Below the pieces are notes generated by a model. That model made no database searches and was not told the origin of the DNA. It saw only the letters and a program-made list of their open reading frames with translations. From positions 372,001 to 436,000 of the forward strand of contig NZ_VFOZ01000003.1 of NCBI RefSeq assembly GCF_006716425.1: a DNA stretch of 64,000 nt, given 5' to 3'. This document shows, piece by piece, positions 40,722 to 49,524 of this stretch. Every line of letters starts with the position of its first letter. Positions within the stretch are counted from its first letter, which is position 1. The position numbers and the translations under genes are program-made. Source of the stretch: Actinoallomurus bryophytorum. GTDB taxonomy: Bacteria > Actinomycetota > Actinomycetes > Streptosporangiales > Streptosporangiaceae.

Positions 40722-41908
40722 ACGACCCGGCCACCCTGCTCGCCGAACTCGTCCGGATCCCGAGCGTCGGCGGCTCCCCCGAAGAGACGCTCATCCAGGA
40801 GCGCCTCGCCGGCTGGATGAGCGCCGCGGGCCTGGAGGTGGACCACTGGCCGATCGACCTGGACGAGCTGACCGGCCGGCCGGACTTTCCCGGCATGGAG
40901 GCGCCACGTACGCGCGCCTGGGGCCTGGTCGGGCGGCTGCCCGGCACCGGCGGCGGACGTTCGCTGATGTTCAACGCACACGTCGACGTCGTCCCGCCCG
41001 GCTCGTCGCCTGCCTGGGGCGGCGACCCGTTCAGCGGGCGGGTCGAGGGCGACCGGCTGTACGGGCGCGGCTCGTGCGACATGAAGGGCGGGCTCGTCGC
41101 GGCCCTCACCGCGGTCGAGGAGCTGGCCGGGGACCGGCCGCGCGGCGACGTCGTGGTCGCCTGCGTGGTCGGTGAGGAGGACGGCGGGCTCGGCACGTAC
41201 GCGCTGCTCGACCGGGGCTGGCGGGCCGACGCCTGCGTGATCCCCGAACCGACCGGGCTGGCGGTCGTGCCCGCCGCGGCCGGTGCGCTCACGTTCCGGC
41301 TGCGGGTGCCCGGCCTGTCCGCGCACGCCGCCCGGCGCGCGAGCGGCGTCAGCGCGGTCGAGAAGTTCCTGCCGGTCTTCACCGCGCTCCGCGAGCTGGA
41401 GACACGCCGCAACACCGGCGCCGACCCGCTGTTCGCCCGCTGGGACCTGGCGTACCCGCTGGAGATCGGGATGGTCCGCGCGGGTGACTGGGCGTCCTCG
41501 GTGCCGGGCGAGCTCGTCGCCGAGGGCCGCATCGGCGTGGCTCTCGACGAGTCGCCGGAGCGGGCCCGCCGGGCCATGGAGGAGGCCGTCGGACGCGCCT
41601 GCGACGCCGATCCGTGGCTGGCGCGCCACCCGGTGACGGTCGAATGGTGGGGCGGTCAGTTCGCCCCGGCCCGTACGACCGACGCGGCGTTCGTGGCGGC
41701 GATGACGGACGCGGCACAGGGCGCCGAACAGTGGGCCGCCCCCTATGGCAGCGATCTTCGCCTGCTGACCGCCGCCGGGATCCCCACCGTCCAGTACGGC
41801 CCCGGCGACGTGGACCTCGCGCACGCGCCCGGCGAACACGTCCCGCTCTCCCAGGTCCGCGAGGCGGCACGCGCCCTCACCCGCCTCGCCGTACGCCACT
41901 GCGCCTGA
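40718..41908 (+). CDS. M20-family metallohydrolase (ArgE/DapE type) in the siderophore unit
   Basis: 396 residues. The metal ligands His88 and Asp90 (NAHVD), Asp121 (GSCDMKGG), Glu153-Glu154 (VGEEDGG) and Glu177 are in place; Asp90 and Glu153 are the expected assisting and catalytic residues. The dimerisation domain follows. M20 enzymes deacylate amino acids such as N-acetylornithine or cleave small peptides. The GTG overlaps the formyltransferase stop (GTGA), so its action is linked to the hydroxamate pathway; it could supply ornithine or hydrolyse the siderophore. Which one is not clear from sequence. Confidence 0.82.
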   Translation: MNDPATLLAELVRIPSVGGSPEETLIQERLAGWMSAAGLEVDHWPIDLDELTGRPDFPGMEAPRTRAWGLVGRLPGTGGGRSLMFNAHVDVVPPGSSPAWGGDPFSGRVEGDRLYGRGSCDMKGGLVAALTAVEELAGDRPRGDVVVACVVGEEDGGLGTYALLDRGWRADACVIPEPTGLAVVPAAAGALTFRLRVPGLSAHAARRASGVSAVEKFLPVFTALRELETRRNTGADPLFARWDLAYPLEIGMVRAGDWASSVPGELVAEGRIGVALDESPERARRAMEEAVGRACDADPWLARHPVTVEWWGGQFAPARTTDAAFVAAMTDAAQGAEQWAAPYGSDLRLLTAAGIPTVQYGPGDVDLAHAPGEHVPLSQVREAARALTRLAVRHCA

Positions 41909-41943
41909 CCGGCTCCCCTGACCGGCTCCCCCGGAGGTATCAC

Positions 41944-43620
41944 GTGTCACTCACAGGACGAGCCGTCCTGGTCCAGGCCATCGCCGGGCAGCGCCGTGAC
42001 GTACTGCTCAGCTCCCTGATGATCACCGGCCACCAGGCGGGTGAGGCGCTCGTCCCGTTCGTGATCGGCGTGGTGATCGACCAGGCGGTGGGCGGCGGCA
42101 CCGGCGCGCTCGCGCTGTGGCTCGGCGTCCTCGGTGTGGTCTACGTCGGGCTCAGCTTCAGCTACCGGTTCGGTGACCGGGCCGCCGAACGGGCCTCGGA
42201 GCAGGCGGCCCACGGACTGCGGCTCGCGCTGACCCGGCGAGTCCTCGACCACGGCGGTGGCGCGGAGACCGGGCGGCTTCCGGGCGCGCTGGTGAACATC
42301 GCCACCGGGGACGCCGGCCGGGTCGGCGCGGTCAACCTGGTCGTCCCCGCGGGGATCTCCGCCTGCGCCGGGATCGCGCTGACCGCGATCCTCCTGCTGC
42401 TGATCTCGCTCCCCCTCGGCCTGCTGGTCCTGCTCGGCACACCGCCTCTGCTGTGGCTGTCGCACCTGCTCGGCAAGCCGCTGGAGCACCGCAGCGAGAT
42501 CGAGCAGGAGCACGCCGCGCGTGCCTCCGGCGTCGCGACCGACCTGGTGTCCGGCATCCGGGTGCTGAAGGGGCTCGGCGCCGAGGGCAACGCGCTACGC
42601 CGCTACCGGCGTACGAGCCAGGAGTCGTTGCGGGCCACGGTGAAGGCCGCACGGGCCGAGGCCGGCTACCACGGCATCATGATCGCCCTGAACGGCGTGT
42701 TCCTCGCCCTCATCGCCCTGGTCGGCGGGCGGCTCGCCGCCGATGGCCACATCACCATCGGCCGGCTCGTCTCCACGGCCGGGCTCGCGCAGTACCTCCT
42801 CACCCCGCTCGGCACCTTCTCCTGGGTGAACGGCGAGTTCGCACAGGGCCGGGCGTCGGCCAGGCGGATCGCGGCGATCCTGTCCGCTCCCCCGGCCGTG
42901 ACGCCCGGACCGCTCTGCGTCCCGTGTCCGGCCGCCGGGAAGATCGCGCTGCGCGGTCTGTCCGGTCCGGGGCTGCGCGGAATCGACCTGGACATCGCGC
43001 CCGGGGAGTTCGTCGGTGTCGTCACGACCGACCCGGCCACCGCCACCGCGCTCCTGGCCTACCTCGGTCGCGCCGCCGATCCCGAGGAGGGCTCCGTCGA
43101 GCTGGACGGCGTGCCGCTCAGCGGCCTGGATCCGGGCGAGCTGCGCGCCGCGATCCTCGTCGCCTCGCACGACGCGCGCCTGTTCGACGGCACGGTACGG
43201 GCCAACCTCACGGCCTCACCCGGCACCGACCTGGTCCCGGCCCTTGCCGCGGCCGGCGCCGACGAGGTCGTCTCGACACTGCCGGACGGACTGGACACCC
43301 TGCTCGACGAGCGGGGCCGGTCCCTGTCCGGCGGGCAGCGCCAGCGCCTGGCCCTGGCGCGCGCCCTCGCCGCCGATCCCCCGGTGCTGGTCGTCCACGA
43401 TCCGACGACCGCCGTCGACACCGTCACCGAGGCCGGCATCGCCGAGGGGGTACGCGCGCTCCGCCGCGACCGTACGACGATCCTGGTCACCACGAGCCCG
43501 GCCCTCCTCGCCGCGACCGACCGGGTGGTCCTCCTGCACGAGGGCACGATCACCGCGCACGGCGACCACGCCTCGCTCGTGGCCGAACATCCCCTCTACC
43601 GGACGGCGGTCCTGTCATGA
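41944..43620 (+). CDS. ABC exporter-fold half-transporter with degenerate ATP site (siderophore locus)
   Basis: 558 residues with a six-helix ABC_membrane domain (about 15-315) and one NBD. The Walker A position (about 361-369) reads TTDPATATA, with no GxxGxGKS/T. Walker B is VLVVHDPTTAVD (481-492), with Pro in place of the catalytic Glu, and the H-loop His is Thr (VTTSP). The signature LSGGQRQ (461-467) is perfect. Such a half needs a partner; the next gene shows the opposite defect. Together they resemble exporter-fold siderophore transporters (YbtPQ/IrtAB, some of which import). GTG start behind GGAGG. Confidence 0.88.
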   Translation: MSLTGRAVLVQAIAGQRRDVLLSSLMITGHQAGEALVPFVIGVVIDQAVGGGTGALALWLGVLGVVYVGLSFSYRFGDRAAERASEQAAHGLRLALTRRVLDHGGGAETGRLPGALVNIATGDAGRVGAVNLVVPAGISACAGIALTAILLLLISLPLGLLVLLGTPPLLWLSHLLGKPLEHRSEIEQEHAARASGVATDLVSGIRVLKGLGAEGNALRRYRRTSQESLRATVKAARAEAGYHGIMIALNGVFLALIALVGGRLAADGHITIGRLVSTAGLAQYLLTPLGTFSWVNGEFAQGRASARRIAAILSAPPAVTPGPLCVPCPAAGKIALRGLSGPGLRGIDLDIAPGEFVGVVTTDPATATALLAYLGRAADPEEGSVELDGVPLSGLDPGELRAAILVASHDARLFDGTVRANLTASPGTDLVPALAAAGADEVVSTLPDGLDTLLDERGRSLSGGQRQRLALARALAADPPVLVVHDPTTAVDTVTEAGIAEGVRALRRDRTTILVTTSPALLAATDRVVLLHEGTITAHGDHASLVAEHPLYRTAVLS

Positions 43621-45386
43621 GCGAGCGATCCGGTCACGCCTCCGACGGAGGGCACACGATGGCGCGGGAGCTGCTGCCGGTCGCGAGCGGTCGGCGTACG
43701 CTGCGCGCCGTCGGCGGGCTGCTGCGGCCGCGCGCCTGGACCATCGCCGCGGCGCTGACGATCCTCGTCGCGAGCACGCTGGCCGGCCTGCTCGCGCCTC
43801 CGCTGATCGGGCACATCGTCGACCTCGTCGACGACCGGCGGGGCGCGGGCTCGGTCACCTGGCCCGCGATCCTGCTCGTCGCGGCCGCCCTGGTCGAAGG
43901 GGCACTGTCCGCCGCCGGGATCGCGCGACTGGCCAGGGCCGGGGAGGGCGCACTGGCCGGCCTGCGCGAACGCTTCGTGGCCCGCGCGCTGCGGCTGCCG
44001 CTCGAACAGCTCGAGCGCGCCGGGTCCGGCGACCTCACCTCACGGGTCACCGGCGACGTCACCGTGATCGCCGAGGCGGTGCGCGAGGCGATGCCGGCCA
44101 TGGTGACCTCACTGCTCACCATCGGGCTGACCCTGGCAGGGATGGCCGTGCTCGACTGGAGGTTCCTGCTCGCGGCGCTGGTCGCCGTGCCCGTGCAGCT
44201 GTACACCGTCCGCTGGTACGGACGGCGGGCCGGGCCCCTGTACGCGGCGCAGCGGGTCGCGGTCGGGGCGCAGCAGCAGGAGTTGCTCGGCGCGATCGAC
44301 GGTGCCGGCACCGTACGGGCGTTCCGGCTCACCGAACGCCATCTCGACCGGGTGGAGCGGAGGTCCCGCGCGGCCGTCGATCTGCTGCTGCGCGGCGTCT
44401 CCCTGCAGACACGCTTCTACAGCCGGCTGCACGTCGGGGAGTACCTCGGGCTCTTCGCGGTCCTCGTCGTCGGGTTCGTCCTGGTCCGCGACGGGGCGGC
44501 GACGGCCGGCACCGCGACGGCCGCAGCGCTGTACTTCCACGGCCTCTTCGGCCCGATCAACGTCGCCCTGTCACTGGTGGACGACGCCCAGGCCGCGGCG
44601 GCCGGGCTGACCCGCCTGGTGGGCGTCGCCGACCTGTCCGAACCGCCCGGCGCCGCGGCGGCCACGCCGCGCGACGCGTCGATCGCGGCGAGCGCGCTGG
44701 GTCACGCGTACGTCGAGGGACACCCCGTACTGCACGACGTCACGCTCGACGTCGCCCCCGGGCAGCGGGTCGCGCTGGTGGGGGCGAGCGGCGCGGGAAA
44801 GACCACGCTGGCCAAGCTGATCGCCGGTGTGCACCGGCCCGCCACGGGCTCGGTACGCGTCGGCGGAGCCCCGCCGGCGGCCGGCACGGACGTCGTCCTG
44901 GTGACCCAGGAGGTCCACGTCTTCGCCGGAACGCTTGCCGAGGACCTGCGCCTGGCCGCACCCGAGGCGGCCGACGCCGAGCTGCGGTCGGCCCTCGACC
45001 TCGTGGGGGCGCTCGGCTGGGCCGAACGCCTCCCGTCCGGGTTGGAGGCCGAGGTCGGCGACGGCGGCCACGCCCTGACCATCGCCCAGGCACAGCAGCT
45101 CGCCTTCGCCCGGCTGGTACTGGCCGATCCGCCGGTCGTCGTCCTCGACGAGGCCACCGCCGAGGCGGGTAGCGCGGGCGCACGCGTGCTGGAGGCGGCG
45201 GCCTCGGCCGCGCTGGAGGGCCGCACCGCGCTGGTCGTCGCACACCGCCTCACCCAGGCCGCGACGGCCGACCGCGTCGTCGTCCTGTCCGAGGGCCGCG
45301 TCGCGGAGTCGGGCACGCACGCCGAACTGGTGGCCGCCGGCGGCCGGTACGCCGCTCTGTGGTCGGCCTGGTCGAGCCAGCGCTGA
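43617..45386 (+). CDS. ABC exporter-fold half-transporter, partner with degenerate signature (siderophore locus)
   Basis: 589 residues: six-helix membrane domain (about 40-330) and NBD. Walker A GASGAGKTT (389-397), Q-loop Gln431, Walker B with Asp511-Glu512 and H-loop His543 are intact. The signature, normally LSGGQ, is LTIAQ (487-491). Combined with the upstream half, one composite ATP site (this Walker A with the partner's LSGGQ) is complete and the other is doubly defective. ATGA overlap with the upstream gene. Probably moves the siderophore or its iron complex; direction is not decided by sequence. Confidence 0.88.
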   Translation: MSERSGHASDGGHTMARELLPVASGRRTLRAVGGLLRPRAWTIAAALTILVASTLAGLLAPPLIGHIVDLVDDRRGAGSVTWPAILLVAAALVEGALSAAGIARLARAGEGALAGLRERFVARALRLPLEQLERAGSGDLTSRVTGDVTVIAEAVREAMPAMVTSLLTIGLTLAGMAVLDWRFLLAALVAVPVQLYTVRWYGRRAGPLYAAQRVAVGAQQQELLGAIDGAGTVRAFRLTERHLDRVERRSRAAVDLLLRGVSLQTRFYSRLHVGEYLGLFAVLVVGFVLVRDGAATAGTATAAALYFHGLFGPINVALSLVDDAQAAAAGLTRLVGVADLSEPPGAAAATPRDASIAASALGHAYVEGHPVLHDVTLDVAPGQRVALVGASGAGKTTLAKLIAGVHRPATGSVRVGGAPPAAGTDVVLVTQEVHVFAGTLAEDLRLAAPEAADAELRSALDLVGALGWAERLPSGLEAEVGDGGHALTIAQAQQLAFARLVLADPPVVVLDEATAEAGSAGARVLEAAASAALEGRTALVVAHRLTQAATADRVVVLSEGRVAESGTHAELVAAGGRYAALWSAWSSQR

Positions 45387-45464
45387 CACGCCCGGCTTAC
45401 CGGGTCGTGCGACGAGAATTCGCCAGACACGCCCTCGGGCCTGTCGTCCCCCTGTACGGCTCGG

Positions 45465-46145
45465 TCAGGGCCAGAGGCGGTGACGGGTCCAGCGCGCCCC
45501 GTCGCGTGTGTAACGCAGGCGCGTGTGGCGGCGGTCCTGGTCGGCCTGCCAGAACTCCACCTCGTCGGCGGTCACGGCGTAGAGGGTCCACCCGGGGGCG
45601 ACCAGCTCCGGGTCCGCGGCGAGCCGCTCCTGAGCGGACCGGACGGCCGCCTCCAGCTCGGCCGGGTCGTCCAGGACATCGGACTGCCGGCCGGTGAGCG
45701 CCTCGGCGCGCGAGCCCGGGGACCGGGCCAGGAAGTCGGCCGCGCTGCGGTCGGCTCCGGTGGCGCGTACGGGACCGCGGACGCGGATCTGGCGGCCCTG
45801 CGGCGGCCAGTAGAAGGTCAACGCGGCGTACGGGTTGGCCGCCAGGTCACGGCCCTTGCGGCTGGTGTCGTTCGCGGCGAAGTACCAGCGGCCGTCCGCG
45901 TCGACGTCCTTGCAGATCAGAATCCGCGCCGACGGATGGCCACCGCCGTCGGCCGTGGACACGGTCATCGCGTGCGGCTCGGGCACCTTGGCCTCAAGTG
46001 CGCCGGTCAGCCACTCCGCGAACAGGGACACCGGCTCCTCAGGGGCGGCATCGGCGTCGAACTCCGGTAGATCCGCGGCGAACACCGGCAGACCGCGCAG
46101 CAGATCCCGCATCGAGGTGCTGCCCGCCTGGGGTTCATCGGCCAT
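45465..46145 (-). CDS. pdxH: Pyridoxamine 5'-phosphate oxidase
   Basis: 226 residues. The FMN- and substrate-binding blocks are SARILICKDVDADGRWYFAA and NPYAALTFYWPPQGRQIRVR. The C-terminal RRHTRLRYTRDGARWTRHRL ends with RLWP, the conserved PdxH dimerisation tail. It oxidises pyridoxine/pyridoxamine phosphate to PLP. The first 15 residues before MRDLLRG may not be translated in vivo. The gene is divergent from the short kinase-like gene at 46275. Confidence 0.85.
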   Translation of the reverse strand: MADEPQAGSTSMRDLLRGLPVFAADLPEFDADAAPEEPVSLFAEWLTGALEAKVPEPHAMTVSTADGGGHPSARILICKDVDADGRWYFAANDTSRKGRDLAANPYAALTFYWPPQGRQIRVRGPVRATGADRSAADFLARSPGSRAEALTGRQSDVLDDPAELEAAVRSAQERLAADPELVAPGWTLYAVTADEVEFWQADQDRRHTRLRYTRDGARWTRHRLWP

Positions 46146-46274
46146 GACGTCGTTCCTCTCCGGGACAGACAGGTCGTTTCGATCCTGCCACGCCGGCGGG
46201 TGGCCGCCGGACGCTCGCCCGGGTCGGTGGCCTCGTATCTGCGATGCCATTAGGCGATTCGGACTCGCTTCTGC

Positions 46275-46790
46275 ATGATGATGGATATGACGAGCGGCGT
46301 CACGGCGATACCTCCATGGCAGGCGATGACCGAGGAGCAGGTCGACCGCTGGGAGGAGGTGCTGAGCACTCTCGCCGGCATGGTCCCCTCCGATGCCGCG
46401 CGCGTGGTGGTCGACGGCGAGCGCGCCCACGCCACGGTGGCCGATCGGCTCGCCGTTCGCCTGGAGGCCGCCGGACGCCCCTGCACCCGCGTGGCCTGCG
46501 ACGCCCCCGTACCCGAGATGCCCGGGACGCTCACCCTCGCCGACGGGCACCCGGCAGCAGGGGCGTGGGACGTCACCATCTGGCTCCGTACCTCCCAGCC
46601 GGCGAGCCAGGACGCCGAACACGACGCCGACATCGTGCTCGACCTGCATGACGGGACCTGGCCAATGATCCGCCACGTCGCCCTCCGGCTGGCCGGCGCC
46701 GGCGACTGGTACGTGGCCGAGAGCCGCGCGTTCTTCGCCGCCCCGGAGAGACCCCGGGCGCCGGATCCGGCGCCCCCGCGGGAACCCTGA
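46275..46790 (+). CDS. Uncharacterised protein resembling the ends of nucleoside-kinase-like proteins
   Basis: 171 residues. DIVLDLHDGTWPMIRHVALR and WYVAESRAFFA near the C-terminus resemble actinobacterial uridine-kinase-like proteins, and the start (ARVVVDGERAHATVADRLAV) is placed where such a kinase has its P-loop. No GxxGxGKT is present and the central lid is short, so it is either a degenerate copy or an unrelated protein. Four in-frame ATGs at 46275-46287 make the exact start uncertain. The relation to kinases is weak. Confidence 0.45.
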   Translation: MMMDMTSGVTAIPPWQAMTEEQVDRWEEVLSTLAGMVPSDAARVVVDGERAHATVADRLAVRLEAAGRPCTRVACDAPVPEMPGTLTLADGHPAAGAWDVTIWLRTSQPASQDAEHDADIVLDLHDGTWPMIRHVALRLAGAGDWYVAESRAFFAAPERPRAPDPAPPREP

Positions 46791-46833
46791 TCGGCCCCCG
46801 ACGTCACACCCGCTCCCTCACAGAGGCATCCCG

Positions 46834-47058
46834 ATGCGACCCTCACCCGCCAACGCGATCTGTCTCGGCGGGCCCTGCCACGGCAAAGTCACCCACATCG
46901 ACCAGGACATCGGCCTGGTCACCGTCCCGCTGCCGCCACCTGCCGACGGAACCACCGAGTACCACATCACCGCTGAAAGCATTCATCATCCCTCCAGCCG
47001 CGGCCCTCTCACCGTCCTGCACTGGAACCACACCGTCCCGCCCTGCGGCCACCCCTGA
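46834..47058 (+). CDS. Small hypothetical protein (74 aa)
   Basis: A short frame with ATG, coding-like GC-rich third positions and no signal peptide. It starts ICLGGPCHGKVTHIDQDIG, a GGPxxGKV pattern seen in short hypothetical actinobacterial proteins. Its 3' end lies 14 bases from the convergent FAD gene. Existence is moderately supported and the function unknown. Confidence 0.45.
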   Translation: MRPSPANAICLGGPCHGKVTHIDQDIGLVTVPLPPPADGTTEYHITAESIHHPSSRGPLTVLHWNHTVPPCGHP

Positions 47059-47072
47059 CCGCCGGCGAGGTG

Positions 47073-48509
47073 TCACGCGATGGCCGCCGGCCTTCCGGCC
47101 GTGCGGGCCGAGGCGTGGTGGGACGGGTCGCCGGCGGCGATCGTCTCGAGGAGCGGCCGGACCAGCGCCGCGGCCTGGGCGCGGATCTCGGGTATCGCCG
47201 TCGTCTCGTACCGTACGCCGCGCAGCGTCGGCCCGAGCGCGAAGATCCGGTCGTGCCGCCGTCCCACGGCGTCCAGGACCGCGCCGTCCCCCTCCGCGTC
47301 CAGGCCGAGTCGCAGCGGATCCGGCCGGACCAGACCCGAGTCGACCAGACCGCCCAGAAAGGGATCCTCGGTGATCTCGGCGGCCGGACCCGTGCCGTTG
47401 ACCAGCCAGCCGACACGGAGCTCCCGGCCGACACCGTCGACGTCGACGCGAACCCTCATCTCGTCACGGCCCGCCGTCGCTTCGACGAGGCGACCACGCA
47501 GCACCTTGAGACGGCCCGCGGCCCGAAGGCCCGCGATCTGGGCGGCCGTCGCCGGCGGAATCCGGTGCCGGTGAACCTCCCAGTACCTGGCCACCGAGGC
47601 CAGAAAACGCCGCCGGTCATCGATGCTGAGCCGCGCCCACAGCTGAGGGACGTGGGGGCGCAGACCGTCGATGACCCCATGCCAGTCACCGCCATTGCTC
47701 TTGATCGCAGTGCGAACCGTCCCCAGCAGCTCGGCGAGGCGGACCTCGCCGACGGGCAGGGAAATCTCGGCCGGGGGCGAGGCAGGACATCGGTGCCGGC
47801 GCGGTAGCAGGCCGTGCCGGGAGATCGCGTACACGACCGTGTCCTTGTTCGCCCGGGTCGCCGTGGTCGCCAGGTCCACCATGGTCAGACCGGTGCCGAT
47901 CACCAGGACGGGACTGCCGTCACAGATCTCGGTCAGTGCGCCAGGACCCCATGGATCCGCGACATAACGGGGCCCGGCCTCGATGCGCGGCCACCGCCCG
48001 GGCGGGCGGTTGCCGGTGGCCAGCACCACGGCGTCCGCGTCGAGCCGGTCTCCGTTCGACAGCCGGAGCCGCAGTGGCCGTCCCGGCGCCGCCGTGGTGA
48101 GTGAGGTGACGGTCGCCGTGAGCCGCGTGAAACGCCCGCCGTGTGGCAGCCGGCGTGCGCAGCCGTCGAGGAGCTCCCGCAGGTAACGCCCGTACGCGCA
48201 GCGCGGGAGGAAGTCGGAACCGGCGGGGTTCAGGCCCTGCCCGCGCGCCCAGCGCAGCAGGTGGTCCGGATCATCGGCCAGGGCGCTCATCTTCGCGGCG
48301 CCGGCGTTGAGAAGGTGATGAGGATCGGTCGTCGCGTACGCCTGCCCGAGCCCGTGGCGCCCGTCCCGGTCGACCAGCACGACCTGCAGCGACCGCCCGC
48401 GCGCCTGCGCGCCGCGGATCAGGTGCACCGCGGTCAGGGTGCCGCTCGCGCCACCCCCGACGATCACTACGGACGGTATGTCCTCACGGCGAGCCGAAGA
48501 GTCACTCAC
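47073..48509 (-). CDS. FAD/NAD(P)-binding protein (PF13454-type oxidoreductase)
   Basis: 478 residues from a GTG at 48509. The N-terminal FAD motif is VVIVGGGASGTLTAVHLIRG, then GQAYATTDPHHLLNAGAAKM, a block typical of the FAD_NAD-binding_9 family. A second Rossmann motif, VLVIGTGLTMVDLA, binds NAD(P)H, and LVNGTGPAAEITEDPFLGGL is the C-terminal signature. Members oxidise unknown small molecules; some act in hydroxylation of sulfur or nitrogen compounds. Isolated gene, so the substrate is unknown. The upstream 460 bases hold no gene. Confidence 0.75.
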   Translation of the reverse strand: MSDSSARREDIPSVVIVGGGASGTLTAVHLIRGAQARGRSLQVVLVDRDGRHGLGQAYATTDPHHLLNAGAAKMSALADDPDHLLRWARGQGLNPAGSDFLPRCAYGRYLRELLDGCARRLPHGGRFTRLTATVTSLTTAAPGRPLRLRLSNGDRLDADAVVLATGNRPPGRWPRIEAGPRYVADPWGPGALTEICDGSPVLVIGTGLTMVDLATTATRANKDTVVYAISRHGLLPRRHRCPASPPAEISLPVGEVRLAELLGTVRTAIKSNGGDWHGVIDGLRPHVPQLWARLSIDDRRRFLASVARYWEVHRHRIPPATAAQIAGLRAAGRLKVLRGRLVEATAGRDEMRVRVDVDGVGRELRVGWLVNGTGPAAEITEDPFLGGLVDSGLVRPDPLRLGLDAEGDGAVLDAVGRRHDRIFALGPTLRGVRYETTAIPEIRAQAAALVRPLLETIAAGDPSHHASARTAGRPAAIA

Positions 48510-48976
48510 CCTTGCGAGGGTAGCCGGTAATCCCGACAGGTTTTGTGGATAACTTGTGTATCGCTGATGAAGACTCCCAAGGGGCCGGGACATCCTGCTG
48601 CGAGACGTCACCGGATCCTGGGCCGGCCCGTACTGATCGGCGGGCACGGCCCCTCCCGGCGCAGCGCGGCGCGGGTAGCGCGGCGCGGGTAGCGCGGCGC
48701 GGGTAGCGCGGCGCGGGTAGCGCGGCGCGGGTAGCGCGGCGCGGGTGGCGCGGCGCGGGTGGCGCGGCGCGGGTGGCGCGGCGCGGGTGGCCGGTGCGCC
48801 GATGGTCCGCCGTCTGCGGCCTCATCCGAAGTCCCGCCGTCCTACCGCGAGACGCCCAGACGACGCCTTGCCGCGTTGTCGTCAGTCGCCGGCCGACATC
48901 AGGCCGACTCCCTCCTCCGCCTTGCGACGCGCCGCCCGGACACCTCGCCAGGGGCGGGGACTTCGGGTGAGTACAC
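48510..48976. other. 467-base intergenic stretch without a recognised gene
   Basis: Both flanking genes are on the minus strand. The left part has an AT-richer patch at 48536-48566. The central part is the tandem repeat at 48664-48789. The right part (48790-48976) has only short frames without coding character. No RNA gene or clear terminator could be read. Confidence 0.6.
48664..48789. repeat. Tandem repeat, nine copies of a 14-nt unit
   Basis: GCGCGGCGCGGGTA is repeated five times (48664-48733) and then GCGCGGCGCGGGTG four times (48734-48789), with no other change. The 14-nt length is not a multiple of three, so it is not a protein repeat. The block shift from A to G at the last base shows the array grew by local duplication. 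It is a likely VNTR. Confidence 0.95.
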
Positions 48977-49447
48977 CTAGTGCTTGGGGGCTGCTTCGCA
49001 GGTCATCGTCTGCTGCCCCGCGGTGACGGTGATCTGGGGGTAGCCGGCGTGCGGGATCGCGGGAAAGTGCAGGTTGCGGACCCGCTGGCCCTTGGCCATG
49101 GTGAACTGCTGGTGCGCCTCCGGTGGCGGCTCCGACTCGTTCGTGATGGTCAGGTCGACGCTGACGGCCGCCCGGCCCGGATACTCGACGTGCACGCTCG
49201 TGCCTGAGCCCGCCTTGGTGTACCACGAGTGCAGACACCGGCCGTACAGGTGCGTGACCCCCCCGTGGGAGGGCTCGGCCGGGCCGGAGAAACCGGGAAT
49301 GTTGACCTTGGCCGCCGGCGTACTCGCGGTCGCTGCCGGCGACTTCGTCCGTGCGGCGGCGGCCGAACCCGCCGTGTGGCCATTCGACGAACCGCAGGCC
49401 GAGGTCGCCGCGAGTGCGGCAATGGTCATGATCGTGACGAGACGCAT
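48977..49447 (-). CDS. Small secreted lipoprotein, unknown function
   Basis: 156 residues. A signal peptide ends in LAATSAC with Cys18 as the lipidation site. A Ser/Thr/Ala-rich linker (19-48) leads to a domain with ITNESEPPPEAHQQFTMAKG and EYPGRAAVSVDLTITN, probably an all-beta fold. Three further Cys are present in the mature part. It is a surface lipoprotein of a type common in actinomycetes; no function can be given. Confidence 0.7.
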   Translation of the reverse strand: MRLVTIMTIAALAATSACGSSNGHTAGSAAAARTKSPAATASTPAAKVNIPGFSGPAEPSHGGVTHLYGRCLHSWYTKAGSGTSVHVEYPGRAAVSVDLTITNESEPPPEAHQQFTMAKGQRVRNLHFPAIPHAGYPQITVTAGQQTMTCEAAPKH

Positions 49448-49524
49448 GGGCACATCATCGAGCACCCCGCACACCGCTGTCCCGCCGACCCGCGCGGGCG
49501 TCGCCGATCGTTTTGCCGGTCGTG

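Noticed and set aside
41908-41938. Repeated GACCGGCTCCCC between the M20 and ABC genes
   Set aside because: Two adjoining copies of a dozen bases in a 35-base gap are more likely slippage than a regulatory element.
48544-48552. Perfect DnaA box (TTATCCACA on the minus strand)
   Set aside because: Only one copy is present, with no dnaA, parAB or cluster of boxes nearby. A chance 9-mer in an AT-richer patch is more likely than an origin.
48662-49026. Open frames of MARRGWRG type on the plus strand
   Set aside because: They are translations of the 14-nt DNA repeat in different frames and have no coding character outside the array.
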